The translations under genes and the position numbers were made by a program. The notes beneath the pieces were generated by a model. The model did no database searches. It was not told where the DNA came from and saw only the letters and a list, made by a program, of their open reading frames with translations. Shown here one piece after another: positions 9,967-17,176 of a DNA stretch of 47,811 bases; position 1 is the first letter of the stretch; every line of letters begins with the position of its first letter. This stretch comes from Nitratireductor aquibiodomus NL21 = JCM 21793 (GTDB lineage Bacteria > Pseudomonadota > Alphaproteobacteria > Rhizobiales > Rhizobiaceae), in the NCBI RefSeq assembly GCF_000615975.1, contig NZ_BAMP01000025.1, positions 1-47,811 on the forward strand. The letters are read 5' to 3'.

Positions 9967-10218
9967 ATGAAGCTGATTTACTTTGCATGGGTGCGCGAAC
10001 GCATCGGGCTGCCTGAAGAGACGGTGGACCTGCCTGCCGACGTCAAGACGGTGGCAGACCTGCTCAACTGGCTGAAAGAACGCGGCGAAAACTACGAGAC
10101 CGCGCTGGAGCGCCCGGAAGTCATTCGCGTCGCCATCAACCAGGAACATGCGGACCATGCGGCCCCTCTCCCCGCCAATGGTGAGATTGCGCTCTTCCCG
10201 CCGATGACCGGGGGGTGA
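9967..10218 (+). CDS. moaD: molybdopterin synthase sulfur carrier subunit
   Basis: MoaD is a ubiquitin-like sulfur carrier. Its C-terminal Gly-Gly is thiocarboxylated by MoeB-type activation and donates sulfur to precursor Z in molybdopterin synthesis. The protein is 83 residues and ends in FPPMTGG. Two ATGs are possible: 9961, overlapping the pgsA stop, and 9967. GGAGG at 9955-9959 is 7 bases from the second and only 1 from the first, so 9967 is preferred. The stop is directly followed by moaE, its partner subunit. The molybdopterin oxidoreductase at the left end of the window would depend on this pathway. Confidence 0.95.
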   Translation: MKLIYFAWVRERIGLPEETVDLPADVKTVADLLNWLKERGENYETALERPEVIRVAINQEHADHAAPLPANGEIALFPPMTGG

Positions 10219-10220
10219 CC

Positions 10221-10691
10221 ATGACATCCGTCTGCGAACCGCTGGTGCGCGTTCAGGCCGGTGATTTCGACCTTGCCACGGAAGCCCGGCGGCTGAGCGA
10301 CGGACGGCGCGACGTGGGCGCGATCGTGAGTTTCACCGGGCTCTGCCGCGATGAGGACGGCCGGCTGGAAGCGCTTGAGCTGGAACATTATCCCGGTATG
10401 GCCGAGGCGGAGATTGGCCGCATCGCCGACGAGGCGGCGCAGCGCTGGCCGCTTAGCGGTCTGACGGTTATCCACCGTTTCGGCAGGATCGCACCTGGCG
10501 AAAACATCGTTCTCGTGGTCGCGGCCTCCGCCCACAGGCGCGCGGCCTTCGAGGCCGCAGACTTCCTCATGGACTATCTTAAATCCCGCGCACCCTTCTG
10601 GAAGAAGGAACATGCCGCGGGCGAAACCGGGGCCGGCTGGGTGGAAGCCAAAGACCGTGACCAGGAAGACATGAAGCGCTGGGAGCGCTGA
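10221..10691 (+). CDS. moaE: molybdopterin synthase catalytic subunit
   Basis: MoaE is the large subunit of molybdopterin synthase and transfers two sulfurs from MoaD to cyclic pyranopterin monophosphate. The 156-residue protein has the family core GAIVSFTGLCRDEDG, the ELEHYPGMAE segment and HRFGRI. The catalytic lysines are in KSRAPFWKKE (Lys121 and Lys128/129, matching Lys119 and Lys126 of E. coli MoaE). A GTG at 10215 overlaps the moaD stop and is an alternative start. The ATG at 10221 is preferred because a G-run (10210-10215) sits at ribosome-binding distance. Confidence 0.95.
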   Translation: MTSVCEPLVRVQAGDFDLATEARRLSDGRRDVGAIVSFTGLCRDEDGRLEALELEHYPGMAEAEIGRIADEAAQRWPLSGLTVIHRFGRIAPGENIVLVVAASAHRRAAFEAADFLMDYLKSRAPFWKKEHAAGETGAGWVEAKDRDQEDMKRWER

Positions 10692-10804
10692 GGCCGGCGG
10701 CCTTTACGCCTTGCTAACGATAGCGATCATTTCTCTCAAGACTAGACGTTTCGACAAACCATTCAGGGTTATAGCTTCCTCAAGGTAACGCCGGTGGGAG
10801 AGCA

Positions 10805-13054
10805 ATGTCGGAACCTTTCCAGACAATGCTGGTTGCGGGAGCACATCCCGCCTGGTTGATCGCAGCAGCAGGCATTCTGGGATGCCTGGGGCTTGGTTTT
10901 CAGTTGTTTCGCGTAAGCCGGCGCTATCGGGGCGCGCGCGACGAGCAGAAGAATCACCAGGAGCTGATCGAGCACCTCTCCGAAGGCATCTACCGGTCAA
11001 CGCCGGACGGGCGCCAGCTGAGCGCGAACCCGGCGCTTGTGCGCCTGAACGGCTACGGAAGCGAGGCCGAACTCCTTGCCGGCGTCAAGGACATCGCCAA
11101 GGAATGGTATGTAGACCCCACCCGACGTGAGGCGTTCAGGGCCGAGCTTGAGACCAAGGGGAAAGTCGAAAACTTCATTTCGGAAGTCTATCGCCACAAG
11201 ACGCGGGAGCGCATCTGGATCAGCGAATCAGCACGCCTCGTGCGCGACCGGCGCACCGGCAAGGCGCTCTACTATGAAGGCTCCGTGCGCGAAATCACGG
11301 AGACGATGAAGCGCCTGAAACTGCAGGACATGTTCGAGAAGCTGACATCGCAGCTGCCAGGCGGGCTTTTCCAGTTGCTGCGGCGGACCGACGGGGAGTT
11401 TTCCGTTCTCTATGTGTCAAAAGGCTTCCGCCACCTGCTCGGATACGACGACCGAACCGTGCCAGAAAACCCGAACACCGTTCTTCACATGGTCCACAAC
11501 GATGACCGTGCGCACTATCTGGAAACGTTGAGGGAATCAGGCACCCGGCTCACACCCTGGGAGTGCGAATTCCGCATCCATGCGGCGGACGGAGCGGAGA
11601 AATGGCTGCGCGTCGCGGCCATGCCCGAGACCACCAAGGAAGGCATAGTCTGGCACGGCTATCTTGCCGACGTCTCCCTGCGCAAGAAGAATGAAATGGA
11701 GATCGAGCGCCTGGCATTCTACGATCCGCTGACCCGACTTCCCAACCGGCGACGGCTCTTCGACCAGGTGGGCCGGCAGATGACGACGTGCCGCAGGGCC
11801 GGTCATCGAGGGGCGATCCTCTTCATCGACCTCGACAACTTCAAAACCCTCAACGACACAATGGGGCACGATGTCGGCGATACCTTTCTCAAACAGGTTG
11901 CCAACCGCCTGCAGGCTGCCATCGGGCCTCAGGATACCGTCGGGCGGATCGGCGGGGACGAGTTCGTCATTGTCCTGTCCCTGAGCGACACGACCGCTGC
12001 AAGCGCGACCCGCAATGCGATCGTGGCGGCCAACCGGGTGCTTGCGGCGCTGCGGCAGGAATTCGTGCTCGGGCAGATGATCCATCACACTTCGGCTAGT
12101 GTCGGCGTGCTCGTTTTCGACGGCCGCGAAAAGGGGCCCGAAGTCCTGATGAAAAATGCCGACATGGCGATGTATCAGGCCAAGAGCCTCGGGCGAAACA
12201 ATGTCGCCCTGTTCGACCCGAAGGTGCTGCAGAAGGAACGCCAGCGCTTTCGCCTGCTGAACGACATGCGCAGCGCGCTGGTGGACAACAATCTGGAACT
12301 GCACTACCAGCCGCAGGTGAATGCAGCCGGCCATGTGGTTGGCGCCGAGGCGCTGCTGCGCTGGAACCACGCTGAACATGGCGCGCTTTCGCCAAGCGAT
12401 TTCGTGGGGCTGGCCGAACAGCACGGGCTTGCGGAACTGCTCGGACGCGGGGTGATCGAGACCAGCGTGCGCACGCTCTCCCTATGGAACCAGAACCCGC
12501 GCCTTGCGGACCTGCGAATGGCGGTCAACATCAGCCTAAAGTCGCTGCGCGACCCCGATTTTCTCGATTTCCTGCACGACCGACTCAACGCGCATGGCCT
12601 CGACCCGCAGCGCCTTACGCTGGAGATGACGGAACGGGTGCTGACCAGCGACCAGATGCAGATCACACGGCGGATGAACGAGTTGAAGGCGCTCGGCGTG
12701 AGGCTTTCGCTTGACGATTTCGGGACGGGCTACTCGTCCATCGCCTATCTGAAGAAACTGCCATTTGACGAACTCAAGATCGACGGCAGCTTCATCACCG
12801 ACATCGAAGGCAGCGAAAGCAACCGCGCGCTTGTTCAGACCATGCTTGACATGGCCTCGACACTCGGCCTCTCGGCGGTGGCGGAGCATGTGCAGACACC
12901 GCAGCAGGAAGCGCTTCTGAAATCGTCAGGCTGCGCGTATTTTCAGGGCTGGCTCTATGGCCGCGCCATGACGGGCGCAGACTTTTCCAAATTTGTCCTT
13001 GAGCGCAATCCCGCCTCGATACTCAAGTTTCCGAACTCGCGGCAGGGTGCATGA
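10805..13054 (+). CDS. membrane-anchored PAS-GGDEF-EAL cyclic-di-GMP protein
   Basis: This 749-residue signalling protein is predicted to control cyclic-di-GMP. One membrane helix (about residues 14-36) is followed by two PAS-like sensor regions (about 50-165 and 175-295). A GGDEF domain has an intact GGDEF motif at 383-387. An EAL domain keeps the residues known to be needed for phosphodiesterase activity: Glu515 (EAL), Asn575, Glu607, Asp637-Asp638 (DDFGTGYSS), Lys658, Glu694 and Gln714. The allosteric I-site before GGDEF is degenerate (GPQD instead of RxxD), so product inhibition of the cyclase is probably lost. Which activity dominates is unknown. It stands alone, with a terminator on its 3' side shared in space with ndk. 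Confidence 0.93.
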   Translation: MSEPFQTMLVAGAHPAWLIAAAGILGCLGLGFQLFRVSRRYRGARDEQKNHQELIEHLSEGIYRSTPDGRQLSANPALVRLNGYGSEAELLAGVKDIAKEWYVDPTRREAFRAELETKGKVENFISEVYRHKTRERIWISESARLVRDRRTGKALYYEGSVREITETMKRLKLQDMFEKLTSQLPGGLFQLLRRTDGEFSVLYVSKGFRHLLGYDDRTVPENPNTVLHMVHNDDRAHYLETLRESGTRLTPWECEFRIHAADGAEKWLRVAAMPETTKEGIVWHGYLADVSLRKKNEMEIERLAFYDPLTRLPNRRRLFDQVGRQMTTCRRAGHRGAILFIDLDNFKTLNDTMGHDVGDTFLKQVANRLQAAIGPQDTVGRIGGDEFVIVLSLSDTTAASATRNAIVAANRVLAALRQEFVLGQMIHHTSASVGVLVFDGREKGPEVLMKNADMAMYQAKSLGRNNVALFDPKVLQKERQRFRLLNDMRSALVDNNLELHYQPQVNAAGHVVGAEALLRWNHAEHGALSPSDFVGLAEQHGLAELLGRGVIETSVRTLSLWNQNPRLADLRMAVNISLKSLRDPDFLDFLHDRLNAHGLDPQRLTLEMTERVLTSDQMQITRRMNELKALGVRLSLDDFGTGYSSIAYLKKLPFDELKIDGSFITDIEGSESNRALVQTMLDMASTLGLSAVAEHVQTPQQEALLKSSGCAYFQGWLYGRAMTGADFSKFVLERNPASILKFPNSRQGA

Positions 13055-13079
13055 AAAAACCGGGGCCGAAGCCCCGGTT
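13055..13079 (-). terminator. Rho-independent terminator of ndk
   Basis: On the minus strand the sequence is AACCGGGGC, the loop TTCG, then GCCCCGGTT followed by TTTT. This is a 9-bp stem closed by a stable UUCG tetraloop with a U-tract. It lies downstream of ndk and just beyond the stop of the facing GGDEF-EAL gene. Confidence 0.85.
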
Positions 13080-13111
13080 CCAAAAAAGCAGCGTTCGATA
13101 AACGTTTGCCC

Positions 13112-13534
13112 TCAGCCGACGATTTCCGTGTCGGAGAACCAGTAGCGGATCTCCTCGGCTGCCGTCTCGGGCGCATCGGAACCGTGAACGGAGTTCTCGC
13201 CGATCGAGGTGGCAAACTCCTTACGGATCGTGCCTTCGGCGGCTTCGGCCGGGTTGGTGGCGCCCATGACTTCACGGTTCTTCAGGATGGCGTTCTCGCC
13301 CTCGAGAACCTGAACGATGGTCGGGCCGGAGGACATGAACTCGCACAGCTCATCGAAGAACGGACGCTCCTTGTGCACGGCATAGAAACCCTCGGCCTGA
13401 CGGCGGCTCATCCACACGCGCTTCGATGCCACGACACGCAGGCCGGCATCCTCGAGCTTCTTGGTGATGGCACCGGTCAGATTGCGCTTCGTGGCATCCG
13501 GCTTGATCATGGAAAATGTGCGTTCGATCGCCAT
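13112..13534 (-). CDS. ndk: nucleoside diphosphate kinase
   Basis: Ndk equilibrates NTP and dNTP pools through a phosphohistidine intermediate. The 140-residue protein has the normal length and the active-site motif ENSVHGSD with catalytic His117, plus the [15 protein letters not shown] segment. The start at 13534 ([18 protein letters not shown]) is preceded by AAGGA. A longer frame upstream is not needed and lacks family sequence. It is a single-gene unit ending in the UUCG-loop terminator. Confidence 0.97.
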   Translation of the reverse strand: MAIERTFSMIKPDATKRNLTGAITKKLEDAGLRVVASKRVWMSRRQAEGFYAVHKERPFFDELCEFMSSGPTIVQVLEGENAILKNREVMGATNPAEAAEGTIRKEFATSIGENSVHGSDAPETAAEEIRYWFSDTEIVG

Positions 13535-13632
13535 GGTCTGTCCTTCGATTGTCTGGATTGAGAGCGTGATCTCATTCGTGGAGATGGCGCGCTCTATAGC
13601 GGTCCGGAACGCACATGGGAAGGCCCTTCCCT

Positions 13633-14325
13633 TCAGGCGGCGGCGGGCACAGCCCGGCCGAGACCATCGTGAAGGTCCAAACAGCGCTCGAACCACGCGG
13701 CAACCGGATCATCCGGGGCCAGAAGCGGGAATGGCGAGATGACGCGGGCCCACTGAAAAATGCCGGCCACGATATAGTCGGCGAAGAGGGGTCCCTGCCC
13801 GCCAATGAACTGCTGATCGGAGAGCATCAGGCGTAGCGGCGCCAGGCTCGCCCGAAATCCCTCAAGGCGTTCCTCGCGGCCCTTCGCCGTTTCCTCCAGA
13901 GTGCGCCCGAAACGTTTTTCACGGCTTTCTCGGAAATAGGCCTGATCGGCAGGCTCAAGTGCTGCATGAATTTCGAGAAGCAGGGAGGGGCCGATATAAC
14001 CGACAAGCGTGGTCTGCGCCCATTTTTCGATGAAACGCGAAAGAGACCTGCCGCCTTCGCCGGCGAAGAGCGAGGGCCGCTCTGGATAGGTTTCCTCCAG
14101 ATAGAGTGCGATCTGGAAGGAATCGACAAACGCCCGCTCTCCATCCCGGATGACCGGAACGGTCCTGAACTCTCCGGCCTCGATGCCCGCGATCTGGGTG
14201 AAGCGCACGGGAACCGACCTGAAATCGAGCCCCTTGTGGGCCAGCGCAAAGGCAGCTTTCCAGCAATGCGGACTGAACGGACGCGTTTCGTCCGCGCCCA
14301 CGAGATCGTACAATGCAATCGTCAC
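13633..14325 (-). CDS. glutathione S-transferase family protein
   Basis: This 230-residue two-domain GST-like protein starts with a thioredoxin-fold domain. The segment [19 protein letters not shown] (15-33) has a Ser or Cys where GSTs activate glutathione, and [19 protein letters not shown] follows (cis-Pro and the glutathione-binding Asp-Ser). The C-terminal half is the helical domain. The SPHCW pattern is like the beta-etherase (LigE-type) branch often seen in alphaproteobacteria. The substrate cannot be assigned. An inverted repeat GGGAAGG-C-CCTTCCC lies right after its stop (13617-13631). The DinB-like gene is divergent from it. Confidence 0.88.
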   Translation of the reverse strand: MTIALYDLVGADETRPFSPHCWKAAFALAHKGLDFRSVPVRFTQIAGIEAGEFRTVPVIRDGERAFVDSFQIALYLEETYPERPSLFAGEGGRSLSRFIEKWAQTTLVGYIGPSLLLEIHAALEPADQAYFRESREKRFGRTLEETAKGREERLEGFRASLAPLRLMLSDQQFIGGQGPLFADYIVAGIFQWARVISPFPLLAPDDPVAAWFERCLDLHDGLGRAVPAAA

Positions 14326-14441
14326 GCTTGGTCCTTTCGGTTACGGATGAGACCTGACAGGGTGCGTACGATTGCACATTCGGCTCGCGTGACAATGCGC
14401 CAAATGCAGGATTTCCTGCTCCAGATTCCGGACAAAAAACG

Positions 14442-14954
14442 ATGAAACAGCATTTTGAAATGTTCGCTTCCTACAATTTCTGGGCCAATGCCAGAATCTA
14501 CGAAGCCGCACAGACCCTCTACGCGGAGGCGCTCAACCGCGACGTGGGTGTCTACTTCAAATCGCTTATGGGGACGCTGAACCACATCCTCGTGGCCGAT
14601 CCTATCTGGATGAAACGTTTCACAGGCGAAGGGGCAGCCCCCGGCCGTCTCGACACGATCCTGCATTCAGCGCTGCCGGCCCTGCGCATTGCCCGGGAAA
14701 GTGAAGACCAGCGGATCATAAACTGGGTCGAAAGCCTTGAAGAAGAAGCTTTTTCCGGCCGCTTCACCTATGTGACCGTTACCGATGTCAGAACCGTTTC
14801 CCAACGCCTTGCACCGGCACTGAGCCACTTCTTCAATCATCAAACGCACCATCGGGGGCACGCCCACGCCGCGCTCTCTATCCTGGGAGCGGAAGCACCC
14901 TCGATCGACCTGATCTATTTTCAGAGAACAAAAACAGGTTCCCGCTTTGGTTGA
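14442..14954 (+). CDS. DinB family putative metal-dependent protein
   Basis: DinB-like proteins are four-helix bundles with a His3 metal site, often bacillithiol-, mycothiol- or glutathione-dependent transferases or damage-inducible proteins. This 170-residue protein has His48 (MGTLNHIL) and the C-terminal HxxxH cluster FNHQTHHRGH (His133, 136, 137 and 140), which together form the usual metal triad. The N-terminal MFASYNFWANARIYEAA is typical of the family. The gene is divergent from the GST, which may hint at thiol chemistry, but this is speculative. It is followed by a very AT-rich spacer. Confidence 0.88.
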   Translation: MKQHFEMFASYNFWANARIYEAAQTLYAEALNRDVGVYFKSLMGTLNHILVADPIWMKRFTGEGAAPGRLDTILHSALPALRIARESEDQRIINWVESLEEEAFSGRFTYVTVTDVRTVSQRLAPALSHFFNHQTHHRGHAHAALSILGAEAPSIDLIYFQRTKTGSRFG

Positions 14955-15126
14955 TATATATCATACATATTTCCAAATATTACATTTTTAAAATATTTTT
15001 GTTTTATTATAATTATACCTCTTTTGTTTTCTTACATAAACTCTATTACAAATGTTGGAATTTAATATTTGTGATGCGCCCTACAATAATCATTGTCGAA
15101 ACCACTCCAGATGAATCAGGAGGACA
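14955..15126 (+). promoter_or_regulatory. AT-rich leader of the first paralogue
   Basis: This stretch is far more AT-rich than the rest of the window, with many TpA steps and runs such as TTTTTAAAATATTTTTG. GATATATATC at 14953-14962 is a perfect palindrome. TACAAT at 15082-15087 could be a -10 element, but no well-spaced -35 was found. AT-rich promoters of this kind are typical targets of H-NS-like silencers such as MucR/Ros in Rhizobiales. That link is inference. Confidence 0.5.
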
Positions 15127-15129
15127 ATG

Positions 15130-15819
15130 ATGAACCTTGTACACAGGAGAATACTTACTGGAACGACGTCCGCAGCCCTTGCACTCAGTCTGGCGCTGCC
15201 CGCTGCAGCAATTGACCTTGGCGGTGTGAGCGTCGGCGGTAATGACAATGGTGGCGTCAGCGTTGGCGTAGGCGGCGTCTCCGCTTCAGTCGGCACGAAC
15301 AATGGTGTGTCGGCCGACGTCAATGCCGATCTGGGATCGACATCAGCCAATGTCGGCGCTTCCGTCGGAGGCGGCAGCATTGCCGGCGTCGATGCAAACG
15401 CGAATGTGGGAGGCGCTGCAAGCGCGAGAAGCAGCACCACTGTTGGCGGAGGCGGTGGCAGCCTCTTTGGCTCAAGCACAACAGCATCCATTGGCGGCAG
15501 CAACGGGCTGAATGCCGGCGTGGAAGCAAACGTGGGAAGCGGAGGCATCGGGGCTGGCATTAATCTTGGCCTGGGCGCTCGCAACCGCCCTGGACCTGGG
15601 ACGCCTGGACCCGGAACGCCAGGCACCGGCACCCCCGGTGTGAACGTCCCCGGCAATGGCAATAGTGGAAATCTTGGACGCCGCGCCATTAGCGGCCTCA
15701 GCGAGCAGCAGCTCGCCATCTACCGCAAACGCTGCGTGAACATTCTGCGCAGCCCGAGCAGCTGGGATTATGACCTCGTGCAACTGTGCAAGCTTTTGCG
15801 CCAGGCAGCTGCCCGGTAA
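15130..15819 (+). CDS. secreted Gly/Val/Ser-rich protein, paralogue 1 (family not recognised)
   Basis: This 229-residue protein has a signal peptide ending near ALPAAAIDLGG. A region of about 125 residues follows, built of short irregular units of the type GGVSVGG, GGVSASVG and ADLGSTSANVG, like a low-complexity beta-rich surface protein. A Pro-Gly-Thr linker follows (PGPGTPGPGTPGTGTPG, residues about 156-172). The last 43 residues form a charged conserved domain, ISGLSEQQLAIYRKRC to LCKLLRQAAAR, with Cys202 and Cys220. GGAGG (15119-15123) is 6 bases from the ATG at 15130 and 3 from that at 15127, so 15130 is preferred. The gene encoded at 16290 is a paralogue with the same architecture. Surface, matrix or amyloid-like roles are possible but unproven. 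Confidence 0.8.
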   Translation: MNLVHRRILTGTTSAALALSLALPAAAIDLGGVSVGGNDNGGVSVGVGGVSASVGTNNGVSADVNADLGSTSANVGASVGGGSIAGVDANANVGGAASARSSTTVGGGGGSLFGSSTTASIGGSNGLNAGVEANVGSGGIGAGINLGLGARNRPGPGTPGPGTPGTGTPGVNVPGNGNSGNLGRRAISGLSEQQLAIYRKRCVNILRSPSSWDYDLVQLCKLLRQAAAR

Positions 15820-15834
15820 AATGCGCGTATAATC

Positions 15835-15863
15835 GGTGTGGCCCATCTTGCCTGGGCCACACC
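15835..15863 (+). terminator. duplicated hairpin after paralogue 1
   Basis: GGTGTGGCCCA, a 7-base loop and TGGGCCACACC form a perfect 11-bp stem 16 bases after the stop. No T-run follows, so it may be a Rho-dependent or processing-stabilising 3' hairpin rather than a classical terminator. The same stem with a different loop follows paralogue 2, and the bases after it (TTCGGCAACACC) are also shared. Confidence 0.6.
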
Positions 15864-15937
15864 TGACCGTGTTCGGCAACACCCAGCCAGCATCCGTGGT
15901 CGCGTCGAGTCGACCCTGAAGACCGGGCCCGCAGCGC

Positions 15938-16122
15938 GGCGGTAGTCCGTCACGCGCCATGTTGACGATTTGAGACCCAGCCACGCCCATAGCAAGTCCG
16001 CCCTCCCCAATCGAACAGACGTTACCCCCGGCTGAAACAGGATCCGCCCTGTCGACCGTATCAGCATTGCCTGGACAGCGCTTTTTTCGTGCGCCCTTCG
16101 AGGGCCTGCGCCGGATCCAAAT
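15938..16122 (+). pseudogene. decayed 5' fragment of the ABC-F ATPase gene
   Basis: This spacer aligns colinearly with the start of the ABC-F gene and its leader. GGCGGtAGtCCGTCA (15938-15952) matches 17152-17166. ATGTTGACGATTT (15959-15971) is identical to 17177-17189. TTACCC lies 63 bases into the fragment against 64 in the gene, and CGCTTTTTTCG 120 bases in against CGCTTTTTCG 124 bases in. Substitutions and small indels destroy the frame at once (the fifth codon is TGA). The fragment fades near 16122, where the AT-rich leader of paralogue 2 begins. It marks the scar of a tandem duplication with a unit of about 1.2 kb. I compared by eye; an alignment would give the exact limits. Confidence 0.75.
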
Positions 16123-16245
16123 GCTCGATCATGTAAACAGAAATAATTAATATAAAAAATCAACACACTTTGTATATTAATTCTAATATTCATTCAATAA
16201 ACCATACAGACAATAAAACTATTACACACATACAACAAACAATAG
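16123..16245 (+). promoter_or_regulatory. AT-rich leader of paralogue 2
   Basis: This counterpart of the AT-rich stretch before paralogue 1 is rich in TpA steps (AATAATTAATAT, TATATTAATTCTAATATT). No convincing -35/-10 pair was picked out. It holds the promoter of paralogue 2 or silencer binding sites. The change from the GC-rich ABC-F remnant to this stretch is abrupt and probably marks the duplication junction. Confidence 0.45.
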
Positions 16246-16286
16246 CATCCTCCTCGCTTTAAATATTTCGATCCGAAAGGAGGATG
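16246..16286 (+). promoter_or_regulatory. anti-Shine-Dalgarno inverted repeat of paralogue 2
   Basis: CATCCTCCT (16246-16254) is a perfect complement of AGGAGGATG (16278-16286), which contains the ribosome-binding site of the gene starting at 16290. The 23-base loop contains a small nested hairpin, TTCG-ATC-CGAA (16267-16277). If transcription starts upstream of 16246 the mRNA can hide its own ribosome-binding site, as in RNA thermometers or other translational switches. Paralogue 1 has no such complement. Function is inferred from sequence only. Confidence 0.55.
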
Positions 16287-16289
16287 AAA

Positions 16290-17030
16290 ATGAATATTAT
16301 ACGAAAGAATATGCTCATCATCATGGCGAGCGGGGCGATTGCACTCGCGATGGCGCTGCCGGCTGCGGCAATCGACATTGGCGGCGTCAGCGTTGGCGGG
16401 AATGACAATGGCGGGGTCAGCGCCAGTGTCGGTGGGGTCTCCGCATCGGTTGGAACCAGCGACGGCGTATCGGCCAACGTAGGTGCAGACCTCGGATCGA
16501 CCTCGACCAGTGTCGGCGCTTCAGTCGGCGGAGGCGGCAGCCTGGCTGACGTCAACGCAGATGCAAATGTCGGAGGTGCTGTCAGCGCCACGAGCAACAC
16601 AACGGTCGGCGGCGCTGGCGGCCTCCTCGGCTCAAGCACCTCCGCATCCATTAATGGCGGCAGCGGTCTGAATGCCAATGTCGGCGCAAACATTGGAAGC
16701 GGCGGCGTGAATGCTGGCGTTGGTGCGAATGTCGGAACCGGCAGCCTTGGCGCGCTTTTCCGGTTCGGTCTCGGCAGGCGCAACAACTCCGACGACAAGG
16801 GTTCGGATGCAGGCAATCCTGGAGGACACAACCCGGGCAATGGCGGCGGCATCTCTACAGGCGGCAATCGCGGCAGCAAGAACTTTGGACGCCGCTCCCT
16901 CAGCGGCCTCAGCGATCAGCAGATCGCCGTCTACCGCAAACGCTGTGTGAACATTCTGCGCAATCCGAACGCGTGGGACTACGATCTCGTGCAGTTGTGC
17001 AAGTTCCTGCGCCAGGCAGCAGCCCGGTGA
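16290..17030 (+). CDS. secreted Gly/Val/Ser-rich protein, paralogue 2 (family not recognised)
   Basis: This 246-residue paralogue of the protein at 15130 has a signal peptide ending ALPAAAIDIGG. The same repeat-like region follows (GGVSVGGNDNGGVSASVGG, then VGASVGGGG), with an extra segment around AGVGANVGTGSLGALFRFG. The linker is Asn/Gly/Asp-rich instead of Pro-Gly-Thr. The C-terminal 43-residue domain is nearly identical, from LSGLSDQQIAVYRKRC to LCKFLRQAAAR, with Cys219 and Cys237. GGAGG (16279-16283) is 6 bases before the ATG at 16290 and touches the ATG at 16284, so 16290 is preferred. The C-terminal domain is better conserved than the linker, which suggests it is the functional or anchoring part. 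Confidence 0.8.
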   Translation: MNIIRKNMLIIMASGAIALAMALPAAAIDIGGVSVGGNDNGGVSASVGGVSASVGTSDGVSANVGADLGSTSTSVGASVGGGGSLADVNADANVGGAVSATSNTTVGGAGGLLGSSTSASINGGSGLNANVGANIGSGGVNAGVGANVGTGSLGALFRFGLGRRNNSDDKGSDAGNPGGHNPGNGGGISTGGNRGSKNFGRRSLSGLSDQQIAVYRKRCVNILRNPNAWDYDLVQLCKFLRQAAAR

Positions 17031-17047
17031 GGAGCGCGAACAACAGC

Positions 17048-17076
17048 GGTGTGGCCCATTTTGACTGGGCCACACC
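17048..17076 (+). terminator. duplicated hairpin after paralogue 2
   Basis: GGTGTGGCCCA, loop TTTTGAC, TGGGCCACACC: the same 11-bp stem as at 15835-15863 with a diverged loop, followed again by TTCGGCAACACC. The stem is unchanged while the loop and flanks differ, which suggests selection on the hairpin. It has no U-tract. Confidence 0.6.
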
Positions 17077-17176
17077 TGTCTGCTTTCGGCAACACCAGGC
17101 ATTTTCCGACACGGCCCGGCATCAGCTTTGACGGTCACGGCTTGCCAGGCTGGCGGCGAGCCGTCAAAACGCCGTC

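Noticed and set aside
15090..15719. Minus-strand frame rich in Pro and Leu opposite paralogue 1, and the similar one at 16259-16879
   Set aside because: Both mirror the Gly/Val-rich coding strand: their prolines, leucines and threonines are the complement of the repeats. No ribosome-binding site.
15472..16193. Minus-strand frames crossing the spacer between the paralogues
   Set aside because: They cross the decayed ABC-F fragment and the AT-rich leader, and show no conserved sequence.
15130..17030. Reading the Gly/Val-rich repeats as curli, RTX or collagen
   Set aside because: No GGxGxDxxx nonapeptides, no CsgA-type Gln/Asn spacing, and the Pro-Gly-Thr part is too short for a collagen triple helix.
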